Source: JALOAD01 sp023228995 [NCBI: Candidatus Muiribacterium halophilum] (GTDB lineage: Bacteria > Muiribacteriota > Muiribacteriia > Muiribacteriales). Taken from it: DNA of 64,000 bases. How positions within the stretch are numbered: position 1 is the stretch's first letter; the number at the start of each line of letters is the position of its first letter. The DNA is taken from assembly GCA_023228995.1 (NCBI GenBank), contig JALOAD010000005.1, forward strand, positions 62,001 through 126,000, given 5' to 3'. The position numbers and the translations under genes are program-made. Below are positions 52,075 to 60,770 of the stretch, piece by piece. Below the pieces are notes generated by a model. That model worked only from the letters and a program-made list of their open reading frames with translations. It did no database searches and was not told the origin of the DNA.

Positions 52075-52793
52075 TAAAAATATTTTTCCTTAAAATTTTT
52101 TATATTTTTTTTGAAATATAACTCAAAATACATAATTATAAAATTCAGAAAAATAAGAAAAATACCTGGAATAAAAATTAACCACCAAGAAGAAAGAATA
52201 TTTTCTCTAGCCTGCAAAAGTATATTACCAAAAGATGGTTCTGGTTGCATGAATGTAAAACCAAGATAACCTAATGTAACTTCTGCTAGAATTATAAGTC
52301 CTAAAATATGAAAAAACATTGTAAAAAAAACACTGAATTTATCATTATTACTTAATTTAAAATTTAAAGATTTCAAAAAAAATAATATATTTATTGAAAA
52401 AACAATACCTGATATAAGATAAAAGTTATGAAAATCAGAAAAAAGTAATATTAACAAAAGTATAAACATATTAAATGGAAATACAATCCATATATTTATA
52501 ATATTCCATATAAATTTTTTAAATAAAATAAATATAAATAATCCTATGGAAATAGATATTAAAGAACCTTTAATACCAGTTATAAGCGAGTTGTAAAGAG
52601 CTTTAATAATTCTAAATCTCATATCTCGACCAAGACCATCTGTTCCAAATATATATTGGGAATTTGGTGCTTTTAAAAGATTTTCTATATCTGTAGAATA
52701 TACAAGTCTTTCATTAATAATAAATGGTAAAATTAATATAAAAACAAGTATTAGCATTAATATTGTCGTTATTATAGTAGATTTATACTTCAT
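52074..52793 (-). CDS. oppC: Oligopeptide ABC transporter permease, OppC-like, short
   Basis: 239 residues against 290-310 in typical OppC. It keeps the N-terminal membrane anchor and 'YIFGTDGLGRDMRFRIIKALYNSLITGIKGSL', the diagnostic OppC region (FGTDxxGRDxxxR). It also keeps 'LAEVTLGYLGFT.MQPEPSFGNILLQAR' and a last helix. Between them the usual cytoplasmic EAA loop (EAArxlGAs...Ilp) is replaced by a short SLNFKLSNNDKFS segment with no recognisable EAA motif. It overlaps oppB by 11 bp. How it couples to the ATPases without this loop is unclear. Confidence 0.82.
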   Translation of the reverse strand: MKYKSTIITTILMLILVFILILPFIINERLVYSTDIENLLKAPNSQYIFGTDGLGRDMRFRIIKALYNSLITGIKGSLISISIGLFIFILFKKFIWNIINIWIVFPFNMFILLLILLFSDFHNFYLISGIVFSINILFFLKSLNFKLSNNDKFSVFFTMFFHILGLIILAEVTLGYLGFTFMQPEPSFGNILLQARENILSSWWLIFIPGIFLIFLNFIIMYFELYFKKNIKNFKEKYF

Positions 52794-53652
52794 ATTTATA
52801 CTTCCTCAGAATAAAATTTATAATCTGATTTATTGTGAATATAAAAATTGGAACATAAACAGAAAAAACAAATAAAACTGGCATATCCTGCGTTTTAAGT
52901 GAATTGTAAAAAAGCATTCCCGAACCTGGCCATAAAAATATGTTTTCTATCAATAATTGAATTGATAAAATAGATGGTATTATAAATCTTAAATCACTTA
53001 AAAATTTAAGTGAATATTCTTTTATATTTTTTATTTTCTCAAGTCTCATTACAAATATAGAGAAAAAAAACAGTGTTAAACAAAAAACTGGTAAAAAAGC
53101 ATGCATAAACATATCAGATAATTGAGCAAATAAACCTAACTCCTCAAAAAAAGGAGATACTTTACCAGCTATTGGAAATATATGATTTTTTATTGATAAA
53201 AAATATATTATTACTATTGAAAATAAAACAAGTGAAATTCTAGTCATAAAAACTAGAAATATATTTAATGTTTTTTTAGCTATATGTTTTTTTAAAATAA
53301 AAAAACTTACTATATATACAAATACAATAGAAGTTAAAAAAAGATAAAGTGAATTTAATATTTTTGTATAATAAATTTCTTTAATATTAATAGTATTACC
53401 ATAATAACTATTATTAAAATCAAATATTATTACTTTTTTTAAACTCTCAAATGTATTTAAAATAAAACCTTTATTAAACAAATATTCATTGCTAAACCTT
53501 TCCATATTATTAACATCATTTATTATTTTGGGAGTATTTGCTTCATTTAAACGATATTTTAAACCAAAATAAAATATTGAATTAATAATAATAAAAATTA
53601 AAAATATCCTAGCAATATATTTTGTTATTTCTTTTAAAATAGATTGTTTCAT
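52783..53652 (-). CDS. oppB: Oligopeptide ABC transporter permease, OppB-like, divergent
   Basis: About 289 residues from the ATG at 53652, chosen over 53664 because GAGG is 6-7 nt upstream. Six membrane helices can be drawn, and the C-terminal part 'IENIFLWPGSGMLFYNSLKTQDMPVLFVFSV' is the OppB hallmark (family: 'VExxFxxPGxGxLxxxAxxxxDxPxxxG'). As in the OppC-like partner, the EAA coupling loop before it is shortened and degenerate (KNIKEYSLKFLSDLRF). A large loop follows helix 1. First permease of the operon, 40 bp after the first binding protein. Confidence 0.82.
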   Translation of the reverse strand: MKQSILKEITKYIARIFLIFIIINSIFYFGLKYRLNEANTPKIINDVNNMERFSNEYLFNKGFILNTFESLKKVIIFDFNNSYYGNTINIKEIYYTKILNSLYLFLTSIVFVYIVSFFILKKHIAKKTLNIFLVFMTRISLVLFSIVIIYFLSIKNHIFPIAGKVSPFFEELGLFAQLSDMFMHAFLPVFCLTLFFFSIFVMRLEKIKNIKEYSLKFLSDLRFIIPSILSIQLLIENIFLWPGSGMLFYNSLKTQDMPVLFVFSVYVPIFIFTINQIINFILRKYKYEV

Positions 53653-53692
53653 AAAAAACCTCATTAAATTCTATGAATAAATGCTTTGTATT

Positions 53693-55348
53693 TTAATAAA
53701 CTACAGTTCTATAATTAACATACCATTCATGAATATCATTCAAGCCAAATTTGTCAGTATTAATACCTTTTATCTTTTTATTTGCTCCTCCAAGTATATC
53801 ATCCACATAAAGAAAAGTATAAGGATAATCATTAACAATAAGAGAATGTATTTCATGATAACATTCTTTTCTAATATCTCTATCAAAAGTAGTTCTAGCT
53901 TTATCCAAAAGTTCATCAACTTTTATATTTTTATAAGAAACAAAATTCAAAGGTCCTTTTGAATGAAATGCACTGTAAATATCATCAGGATCATTTCCAA
54001 GATCCCATCCTATTATAACAGCATCAAACTTTTTAACTAAGACAAAATCTGAAAGAAGTGAATTCCATGATAAAGAAATAATATTAAGTTGAACTCCAAT
54101 TCTTTTTAAATTTCTTTTTATAAATTTAAGAGCCATATTTCTAATAGGTTCACTTACATCTACAACAGCATCAAATTCAAATTTTTTTCCATCTTTATCT
54201 AAAACGCCATCACCATCAGTATCTTCCCAACCTTCTTCTGAAAGAATCTCTATAGCTTTTGCCTGTTCATGAGGCAAAGCTGTTATTTCTGGATTATTTG
54301 CCCAAGAATTAATATAATATGGACCTTTTGCTATTTCACCATAACCTTCTAAAACACCTTTTATAATTTCATCCTTGTTTATACCAAGAGATAAAGCTTC
54401 TCTAATCCTTTTATTATCAAAAGGTGGTTTTAAATTGTTATAAGCAAGAAACATATAATGTTTACCACTATATCTCAAAGGAGTAATAAATTTTTTCTTT
54501 TCATTATCCATAAGAGATGAGAATTGAGTTGCAGTAAGTTCTGCTATATCATTTTTTTGAAGCAATGTATCTAAAAAAACTATACTTTGTTCTGGATTTA
54601 TAGAAAAAATCATTTTATCAATATAAGCAGGTCTTCCGTGATAATTTTCCCATGAATGAAGAATTATCCTTTCATCAGAAACCCATTTTCCAAATCTATA
54701 TCTACCTGTACCAACAGGTTCTCTGTTTTCTTTAGCTTTTACAAGTTCTGATGGACTATTGTATTTAGAAAATATATGTCTTGGAATAATTGGAACAGTC
54801 CATATATCAAGAGTTCTAGCATATGGTTGTTTATAAGATACTTTTATTTGATAATCATTAAGAACTTTAAAATCACTAATATAATCAAAAACTGGATAAT
54901 GTTGACTAATATTGCCACTATCATCAGAATAATCTTTGAATTTCATAATTGTATCATAAGTGTATTTAACATCATAAGCATTAAACATCATACCATCATG
55001 CCATCTGACATTTTTTTTGAGATGAAATATTATTCCCATTCCCTGATCTGTAAATTCCCAGTTTTCAGCAAGTACACCTATAATATCATCTTTTTCATAT
55101 TTAATAAGTCCTTCATAAATCATTGATGCTACTTTAATTGAAGTAACATCATTCATAAGTAAAGGGTTTAATGTAAGAGGTTCTCTTGTTATTGCATAAA
55201 CAATATATCCTCCATTTTCAGGAACAATCTCTGCCTCATTTTTTTTAATAATGTTATTTTTATTATTAACTTTTTTATTATTATCGCAACCCAAAAAGGA
55301 CATAGCCATAATTATAAGGAATAAGAGCAATAAACAAATTCTACGCAT
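53693..55348 (-). CDS. Oligopeptide-binding lipoprotein (SBP family 5), copy 1
   Basis: 551 residues, periplasmic or membrane-anchored peptide receptor. The lipoprotein signal ends in MSFLGC (C21). Family landmarks are 'YAITREPLTLNPLLMNDVTSIKVASMIYEGL', 'NWEFTDQGMGIIFHLKKNVRWHDG', 'PFDNKRIREALSLGINKDEI', a 'EGWEDTDGDGVLDKDGKKFEF' loop typical of SBP5 and 'WDLGNDPDDIYSAFHSKGPLNF'. It follows the 624-residue paralogue by 8 bp, with AGGGGG as ribosome site. Two receptors feeding one permease would widen substrate range. Confidence 0.93.
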   Translation of the reverse strand: MRRICLLLLFLIIMAMSFLGCDNNKKVNNKNNIIKKNEAEIVPENGGYIVYAITREPLTLNPLLMNDVTSIKVASMIYEGLIKYEKDDIIGVLAENWEFTDQGMGIIFHLKKNVRWHDGMMFNAYDVKYTYDTIMKFKDYSDDSGNISQHYPVFDYISDFKVLNDYQIKVSYKQPYARTLDIWTVPIIPRHIFSKYNSPSELVKAKENREPVGTGRYRFGKWVSDERIILHSWENYHGRPAYIDKMIFSINPEQSIVFLDTLLQKNDIAELTATQFSSLMDNEKKKFITPLRYSGKHYMFLAYNNLKPPFDNKRIREALSLGINKDEIIKGVLEGYGEIAKGPYYINSWANNPEITALPHEQAKAIEILSEEGWEDTDGDGVLDKDGKKFEFDAVVDVSEPIRNMALKFIKRNLKRIGVQLNIISLSWNSLLSDFVLVKKFDAVIIGWDLGNDPDDIYSAFHSKGPLNFVSYKNIKVDELLDKARTTFDRDIRKECYHEIHSLIVNDYPYTFLYVDDILGGANKKIKGINTDKFGLNDIHEWYVNYRTVVY

Positions 55349-55356
55349 TTTTCCCC

Positions 55357-57231
55357 CTACTTATACTTGATACTGTTTTCTGGAACAAACCATTTTTCAA
55401 AATTATAAAAAAGACTGTTTCCTTCAATTTTAATTCCTTTGAATCTTTTTTCTAAAACAGTAAGACTATCTTCTGAAACAAGAAAAGTGTAAGGCTGATC
55501 ATCTGCTATAAGCTTATGAACCTCCCAGTATTTTTGTTTTCTATCTTCCTGATCAAATGTAAATCTTGCCTGTTCAAGTAAATTATCAACTTTTTCATTT
55601 TTATATCTCATAAAATTAAATGAAGTAGGATGTTTTTCATTTGGAATATTATCAGAATGCCAAATATTGTAAATATCAGGATCCATTCCAAGACTCCATC
55701 CCAAAAGAACTGAATCATAATCACCTATATCCTGAAGATGCAAAAAATTACCCCATTCTTCAAGTTTTGTCCTACATTCTACACCAATTTGTTTCCAATA
55801 ATCACTAATTATATTAACCATATATTCCCGAGTTTTATTACCATTATTTGTCATAAGTTCAACAATAAGTTTTTTTCCTTCTTTGTCAAGTATTCCATCA
55901 CCATCTGAATCAATCCAACCGTTTTTGGCTAAAATATCTTTTGCTTTTTTTATACTAAATTCCAAAGGCATAAGGTCATTATTATATGCCCATGAAACTA
56001 TAGGAAAAGGTCCTGTAACTCTTTTAGCCATTCCATAAAAAACATTATCGATAATTGAATTTACATCAATCGCAATTCCTAGAGCATTTCTAATTTCAAC
56101 ATTATCAAAAGGAGGTTTATTACAATTATAAGCTACATAAGAATAGTAATTTGAACTTGGAAGCTGATAAACTTTAAATCTTTCATTAAATTCCTCAGTA
56201 TTAATCTGTTTTTTGTATTGATCAGGTGTCATTGGCATATAATCAAGTAGTCCATTTTTTAAATCTAAAAACTGTTGAGATTTATCAGGAATTATCTTTA
56301 TCATTACTTTGTCAAGATATGGTCTTCCTTCAAAAAACTTTTTATTACTTTCCAAAATTATATACTCATCAGCACTCCATTGACTTAAAACATAAGAACC
56401 AGTACCAACAGGTTTTCTATTGAATTTTGAAGTTGTAACATCTTCATTTTCAAGAATATGCTTAGGAACAATATCCATCATCCATGATTCCAAAGCAGGT
56501 GCAAATGGTTTAAAATATTGAACTTTCACTTTATATCTATCTATTATTTCTACAGATTTTATCATATTATAATCAGATCTTCTAGGAGAACCAACATCAG
56601 GATCAACAATTTTTTGATAAGTAAACAAAACATCCGCAGATGTAAAATCCACACCATCACTCCATTTTATATTGTCTTTAATATAAAAAACAATATCATA
56701 TCTGCTATCTACAAAAACAACACAAGGATTTAATTTTAACCATTTTTCCTTTTCACTATTATCAACATCATTGTTATATATAACTTCAAGAATTTTATTT
56801 TCCTCACAATCTATTCCTTTATAATAATTTATTGTATTAACGCTAGAAAAAACACTTTTATTCTCATTATATAATTTTTTTAAAAAATCTGTATTTTTAT
56901 CACTTTCATTATCAATATGAACCATAAGAATATTTTTATTTTCGATAAATTCCCATTTTTCTGCCATATCAGGTATAATTTCTCTTTTTGGACTATATTT
57001 TATAAGACCGCTAAAAACATAAGAAATAATATCACCAGAAGCACTATCTGTATAAAGCAAAGGGTTTAAAGTCACCGCATCTCCAATAGAAGCATATACA
57101 AAAGTATCTCCATAAACAGGTTCTTGAAATTCTCCTGTTTCATTGCTTTTTTCGTCTTTTTTCTCTCCGCAACCACAAACAAAAAAAGCAAAAAAAACAA
57201 TTAATAAATAATTTATTATTTTTATTTTCAT
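55357..57231 (-). CDS. Oligopeptide-binding lipoprotein (SBP family 5), copy 2
   Basis: 624 residues; first gene of the operon. The lipoprotein signal has the VCGC box (C20/C22), with the mature part starting GEKKDEKSNE. The same SBP5 landmarks as copy 1 occur: 'SIGDAVTLNPLLYTDSASGDIISYVFSGL', 'NIKWSDGVDFTSADVLFTYQ', 'PFDNVEIRNALGIAID', 'DSDGDGILDKEGKK', 'LGWSLGMDPDIYNIWHSD'. It carries an extra segment of about 60 residues (around 100-165, 'HIDNESDKNTDFLKKLYNENK') before the ligand groove that copy 1 lacks. GAGGGG lies upstream of ATG. Confidence 0.93.
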   Translation of the reverse strand: MKIKIINYLLIVFFAFFVCGCGEKKDEKSNETGEFQEPVYGDTFVYASIGDAVTLNPLLYTDSASGDIISYVFSGLIKYSPKREIIPDMAEKWEFIENKNILMVHIDNESDKNTDFLKKLYNENKSVFSSVNTINYYKGIDCEENKILEVIYNNDVDNSEKEKWLKLNPCVVFVDSRYDIVFYIKDNIKWSDGVDFTSADVLFTYQKIVDPDVGSPRRSDYNMIKSVEIIDRYKVKVQYFKPFAPALESWMMDIVPKHILENEDVTTSKFNRKPVGTGSYVLSQWSADEYIILESNKKFFEGRPYLDKVMIKIIPDKSQQFLDLKNGLLDYMPMTPDQYKKQINTEEFNERFKVYQLPSSNYYSYVAYNCNKPPFDNVEIRNALGIAIDVNSIIDNVFYGMAKRVTGPFPIVSWAYNNDLMPLEFSIKKAKDILAKNGWIDSDGDGILDKEGKKLIVELMTNNGNKTREYMVNIISDYWKQIGVECRTKLEEWGNFLHLQDIGDYDSVLLGWSLGMDPDIYNIWHSDNIPNEKHPTSFNFMRYKNEKVDNLLEQARFTFDQEDRKQKYWEVHKLIADDQPYTFLVSEDSLTVLEKRFKGIKIEGNSLFYNFEKWFVPENSIKYK

Positions 57232-57351
57232 TTTCAGCCCCTCAAAAATTAAAACAAATTGAAAAATATTAAAATATATAGTTTAAAAAAAATTTCCCAA
57301 AGAAAATATACCAGAAAAATTGGAATTTTTCAAAAGATGTGTTTAATAAAA

Positions 57352-57381
57352 AAAAAGGCAGGAATAAAATCCTGCCTTTTT
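57352..57381 (-). terminator. Terminator after the clostripain-like gene
   Basis: AAAAAGGCAGGA (57352-57363) and TCCTGCCTTTTT (57370-57381) pair perfectly around a 6-nt loop, 20 bp past the stop at 57401. It also separates this gene from the opp operon. Confidence 0.9.
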
Positions 57382-57400
57382 AAAATTTATAAAAATAAAT

Positions 57401-58786
57401 TTATTTTAAAAGATTGACCTGATTAACAATAGCCATAAGATCAGAATATACTTCTGGTCTTTCAGAAGCTCTTTCATTAACTAGTTCATTAAGTTCTTTA
57501 TCACCAAGTTCGATACTTCTGATAATGTTTTTAGCATAAGCTTCTTCATTTTCAGTATTTATTGAATTTTCAAAATTTTGAACAATAGCAACTGCATCTC
57601 TGTTTCCATAATAAGCCTGAAGAAGTTCATCCCAAGCAGTATTTTTAGCAAATTCAGTATAAATATAATGTGATTTATATTCATGTGATTTTGGAGCATA
57701 AATAGCAAGTCCATTAGAATTTTTAACTTTATCTGCCTGCCACATTGAAAGAATAACACTTGAATTTACAGCATCTATAACACCATTAGCTGCAACTTTA
57801 ACTGAATTGCTTGAAGAATTATCTTTTACAATCTGTGCAAAGTGAATAAGATCTTTATAAAATGAATAAGCATAACTCTGAGCTCCAGTCATAGCTTTTC
57901 CAAATGCAACAAAATCATTTGATTTAATAATAGCTGCTGCAAAAGCATCTATAGCTTCTTGAATTCTACCAACTTTAGCTACATAAGATGAAGCCTGAGT
58001 ACAAGTGCTTGGTCCCCACCAGTTTGACTGACCTTCATAAGATGCCATATAAGCTTCAACAAGTTTTCTTGAAATAACAGCTGTACTTGCAGTTGGATTA
58101 TCAACAATAGCACCCATAGCACCAACATAATCCCAACCATCTCCAGGTTCGGTTTCTTCAGAAGCAACAAGAATATCAACTGTTTCTTCCATTTGAGCCT
58201 GAATTTCTACCATTCCCATAAGACAAGCATCAAAAGCAACAATATCAACTTTTCTACCAATATGTGCAGCCATTCCATCAGCAGCTTTTTTCATACCAAT
58301 AGAATCAATATGATTACCTGATTGATCATCATAAGAAATACCTTTAACTGCTTGTATTTCACCTTCTTTTACCCAACCAGCTCCATGATTCCAATAAACA
58401 TAAAGATATCTATTTGCTGGATAATTATCAGCTCCCCATTTAAAAAAATCAACAGCTTCTTCCCATGAACCCATATCAACTTCACCACAATCCATAACAA
58501 CCTGTGATCCAATAGTTGATAAATTGTTTTTAGTTACATAATATCTTTTAGTACCAGTCCAATTACCATTTGAAGTATCATAACCTTCAGCTCTGTCTAA
58601 TTGTACAAGTATGTTGACATTTTCATCTGATCCAATTTTTTCACATTCTTTAAGATCTGCAATTCCAAATCTTTCAAGATTGTTATCAGCATTAAGAAAT
58701 ACCATAACAGTCCATTCTTTTGTTGCTGCAAATGAGTTAGTTGCTAGAATAGCAATTGCGAGTAAAACAAACATTACTTTTTTCAT
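57401..58786 (-). CDS. Clostripain-family (C11) cysteine protease, secreted
   Basis: 461 residues. The signal peptide (1-20) ends in TNSFAA. The C11 catalytic pair is visible: H134 in YVYWNHGAGW and C188 in VAFDACLMGMVEIQ. The start 'EWTVMVFLNADNNLE' and 'DNPTASTAVISRKLVEAYM' follow the family. C11 proteases usually cut after arginine or lysine and may self-process. It is secreted to the periplasm or outside and could supply peptides for the adjacent transporter. An ideal GGGAG site precedes the ATG. The 404-bp upstream spacer holds repeats. Confidence 0.93.
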   Translation of the reverse strand: MKKVMFVLLAIAILATNSFAATKEWTVMVFLNADNNLERFGIADLKECEKIGSDENVNILVQLDRAEGYDTSNGNWTGTKRYYVTKNNLSTIGSQVVMDCGEVDMGSWEEAVDFFKWGADNYPANRYLYVYWNHGAGWVKEGEIQAVKGISYDDQSGNHIDSIGMKKAADGMAAHIGRKVDIVAFDACLMGMVEIQAQMEETVDILVASEETEPGDGWDYVGAMGAIVDNPTASTAVISRKLVEAYMASYEGQSNWWGPSTCTQASSYVAKVGRIQEAIDAFAAAIIKSNDFVAFGKAMTGAQSYAYSFYKDLIHFAQIVKDNSSSNSVKVAANGVIDAVNSSVILSMWQADKVKNSNGLAIYAPKSHEYKSHYIYTEFAKNTAWDELLQAYYGNRDAVAIVQNFENSINTENEEAYAKNIIRSIELGDKELNELVNERASERPEVYSDLMAIVNQVNLLK

Positions 58787-59190
58787 AATTTTCTCCCTAC
58801 TATATACTTTTTGGCTTCAGAATACGATTTTACTCTGCTTTTTTTAAGCAGAAACGTTTCTGCTAGCACTGATTGAAATAATTATAAAGGATATTTTTAC
58901 ATTTTACAAGATTTTTTTTAATTTATATTTCACTAAACCCTTATCTTCTTCCTATTCACTATATCACGCTTTATCTGTCACAGTTTCATCTGTCACGCTT
59001 TTTGTACTTTTTTTCCAGCTTCACCCTTTCACTACTTTAAAACAGATCCCGGCTCAGAATCATACCGGGATGACAGCCTAAGAAACTGTGACTGCAATTT
59101 ATTCTACGAAAAAATTGTTTGTGACAAGAGTCTTCGACTCTCCGGTGACAAAATAACTTTGTTTTTTATCACGCTTTGTCTGTCACGCTT
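58787..59190. repeat. Repeat-rich spacer between recO and the protease gene
   Basis: No gene. It contains 'ctgtcacagtttcatctgtcacgctttttgtac' text (58974-59006) shared with spacers near 20 and 5770, a hairpin repeat at 59043, and AGAGTC-ttc-GACTCT (59127-59141). The protease promoter should lie in the first 100 bp; 'cagaaacgtttctg' (58849-58862) there is a perfect palindrome and may be an operator. Confidence 0.5.
59043..59075 (+). repeat. ATCCCGG/CCGGGAT hairpin repeat, copy 5
   Basis: ATCCCGG (59046-59052) and CCGGGAT (59065-59071), 12-nt loop, followed by GACAG. The loop matches copy 1 except for one base. Confidence 0.8.
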
Positions 59191-59898
59191 TTAATTAACT
59201 TTATAATGAAAATGCCATTTTAAATATTCGTTTACAACTGCTAAAACTTTATTAGCTCTATCACCATAAATTATTTTTTTAATATCATAATCCCATCTTA
59301 ATACAAAATCAATATCTTTAGTAACCTGACTTGAAACTCTAAAAGTTCCACCTTCACAACATTCTCCAATACAATTAGTACAATAAAGTTGAGATTCTTG
59401 AATATTAATAAGATATTCATCGGATTTTTCATTTTTACAAATACAAGTTCCAAAACAAGGATAATGTCCTAAAAGATATAAAAATTTAAGAATAAAAGAA
59501 GAATAAATAAAATCAGTTTCAGTTATAGAATTGATTTCAATAAATGTTAAAAAATTTGATAACATAATAAAAAGTTTTATATTTATATAATCATCAGGAA
59601 CAAGTCTATATATTATACCTGCAAATTTACAGGCTAAATCATAACTTTCATAAGAATTTACAGTAAAATGTTTTTCTAAATCAGCAGATTTTATCGAATA
59701 AAGACTTTTGCCTTCTCTTAAAATAAATGAAGTTTTTGAAAAAAGCATAATTGCTTCTCTATCATGGGATTTGAAAGTTTTTACACCTTTTGCTGCTAAA
59801 GCGATTTTGCCCGCTATATCTGTATAAATTACAATTACTTTATCTTTTTCTTTAAGATCATGAGAATTTATAACTATACCTTTACAGTTTAATTCCAA
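59191..59898 (-). CDS. recO: DNA repair protein RecO
   Basis: 235 residues, usual length. An N-terminal OB fold (about 1-80: 'CKGIVINSHDLKEKDKVIVIYTDIAGKIALAAKGVK') is followed by a helical part and a zinc-finger-like cysteine set (CFGTCICKNEKSDE...LYCTNCIGECCEGG). RecO helps load RecA in gap repair with RecF/RecR. It overlaps era by 10 bp, the common era-recO arrangement. Last gene of the operon. Confidence 0.93.
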   Translation of the reverse strand: MELNCKGIVINSHDLKEKDKVIVIYTDIAGKIALAAKGVKTFKSHDREAIMLFSKTSFILREGKSLYSIKSADLEKHFTVNSYESYDLACKFAGIIYRLVPDDYINIKLFIMLSNFLTFIEINSITETDFIYSSFILKFLYLLGHYPCFGTCICKNEKSDEYLINIQESQLYCTNCIGECCEGGTFRVSSQVTKDIDFVLRWDYDIKKIIYGDRANKVLAVVNEYLKWHFHYKVN

Positions 59899-60770
59899 CT
59901 GCCTATATCCTTTTTCATCTTTTCGATAATTGTAGGATCATTAAACCATTTTTTACTAACTTTAACCTGAAGTCTAATAAATATTTGTTTTTGGAAAAAT
60001 TCTTCAAGTTTAATTCTTGTTCTTTGTGAAAGTTTTTTTATTAAACTACCACCTTTACCGACAACTATGCCTTTTTGAGTTTCTCTTGCTACATATATAG
60101 TTCCTTCGATACGAATGATTTTTTCTTCTTCTTTCATTGAATCTATATCAATATATATTTCATGAGGTATTTCATCTTTTAAAACACTTAAAGCAGTTTC
60201 TCTTATATATTCCTTTACAATAAATCTTTCGCTTCTATCTGTCATATATTCTTGATTATAATAAAATTCTTCAACTTCTGGAATTTGAGCAATTATCTTT
60301 TCTTTAAGAAAATCAACTCCTTTTCCTGTAGTAGCTGATATTGCACTAAAATCCCATCCTTTTTCTTCAGCTATTTTTTTCCATATTTTTTTACCAAGAT
60401 CACTTTCATCTATTTTATTTAAAACCATAAAAATATTTTTTTTATCTTTAAGCAATTCAAAAAGATCTTCATAATCCTGCGGGAAATCTTTTTGATCTAT
60501 CATAAAAAGCACAATATCAGAATCTTTTAAACCATCATTGATTTCTGTAATCATTTTTTGTTGAAGTGAATTTTTTGGCTGTAAAAAACCTGGTAAATCC
60601 TGAAATATTATTTGAATATTTTCACTATTGTATATTGCAAAAATTCTTTCTCTTGTTGTCTGAGGTTTATTTGAAGTAATACAAATATGTTCGCCAATAT
60701 ATTTATTTATTAAAGTAGATTTCCCAACATTCGGTTTGCCAATTAATCCAACATATCCAGCTTTTTTCAT
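59889..60770 (-). CDS. era: GTPase Era
   Basis: 293 residues. G1 GKPNVGKS (11-18), the switch region SNKPQTTRERIFAI, G3 DLPGF, G4 NKID, and a C-terminal KH domain (about 200-293) with IRIEGTIYVARETQKGIVVGKGGSLIKKLSQRTRIKLE holding the RNA-binding GKGG loop. Era binds the 3' end of 16S rRNA and assists 30S assembly. It overlaps the preceding unknown gene by 4 bp (ATGA). Confidence 0.97.
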   Translation of the reverse strand: MKKAGYVGLIGKPNVGKSTLINKYIGEHICITSNKPQTTRERIFAIYNSENIQIIFQDLPGFLQPKNSLQQKMITEINDGLKDSDIVLFMIDQKDFPQDYEDLFELLKDKKNIFMVLNKIDESDLGKKIWKKIAEEKGWDFSAISATTGKGVDFLKEKIIAQIPEVEEFYYNQEYMTDRSERFIVKEYIRETALSVLKDEIPHEIYIDIDSMKEEEKIIRIEGTIYVARETQKGIVVGKGGSLIKKLSQRTRIKLEEFFQKQIFIRLQVKVSKKWFNDPTIIEKMKKDIGSWN

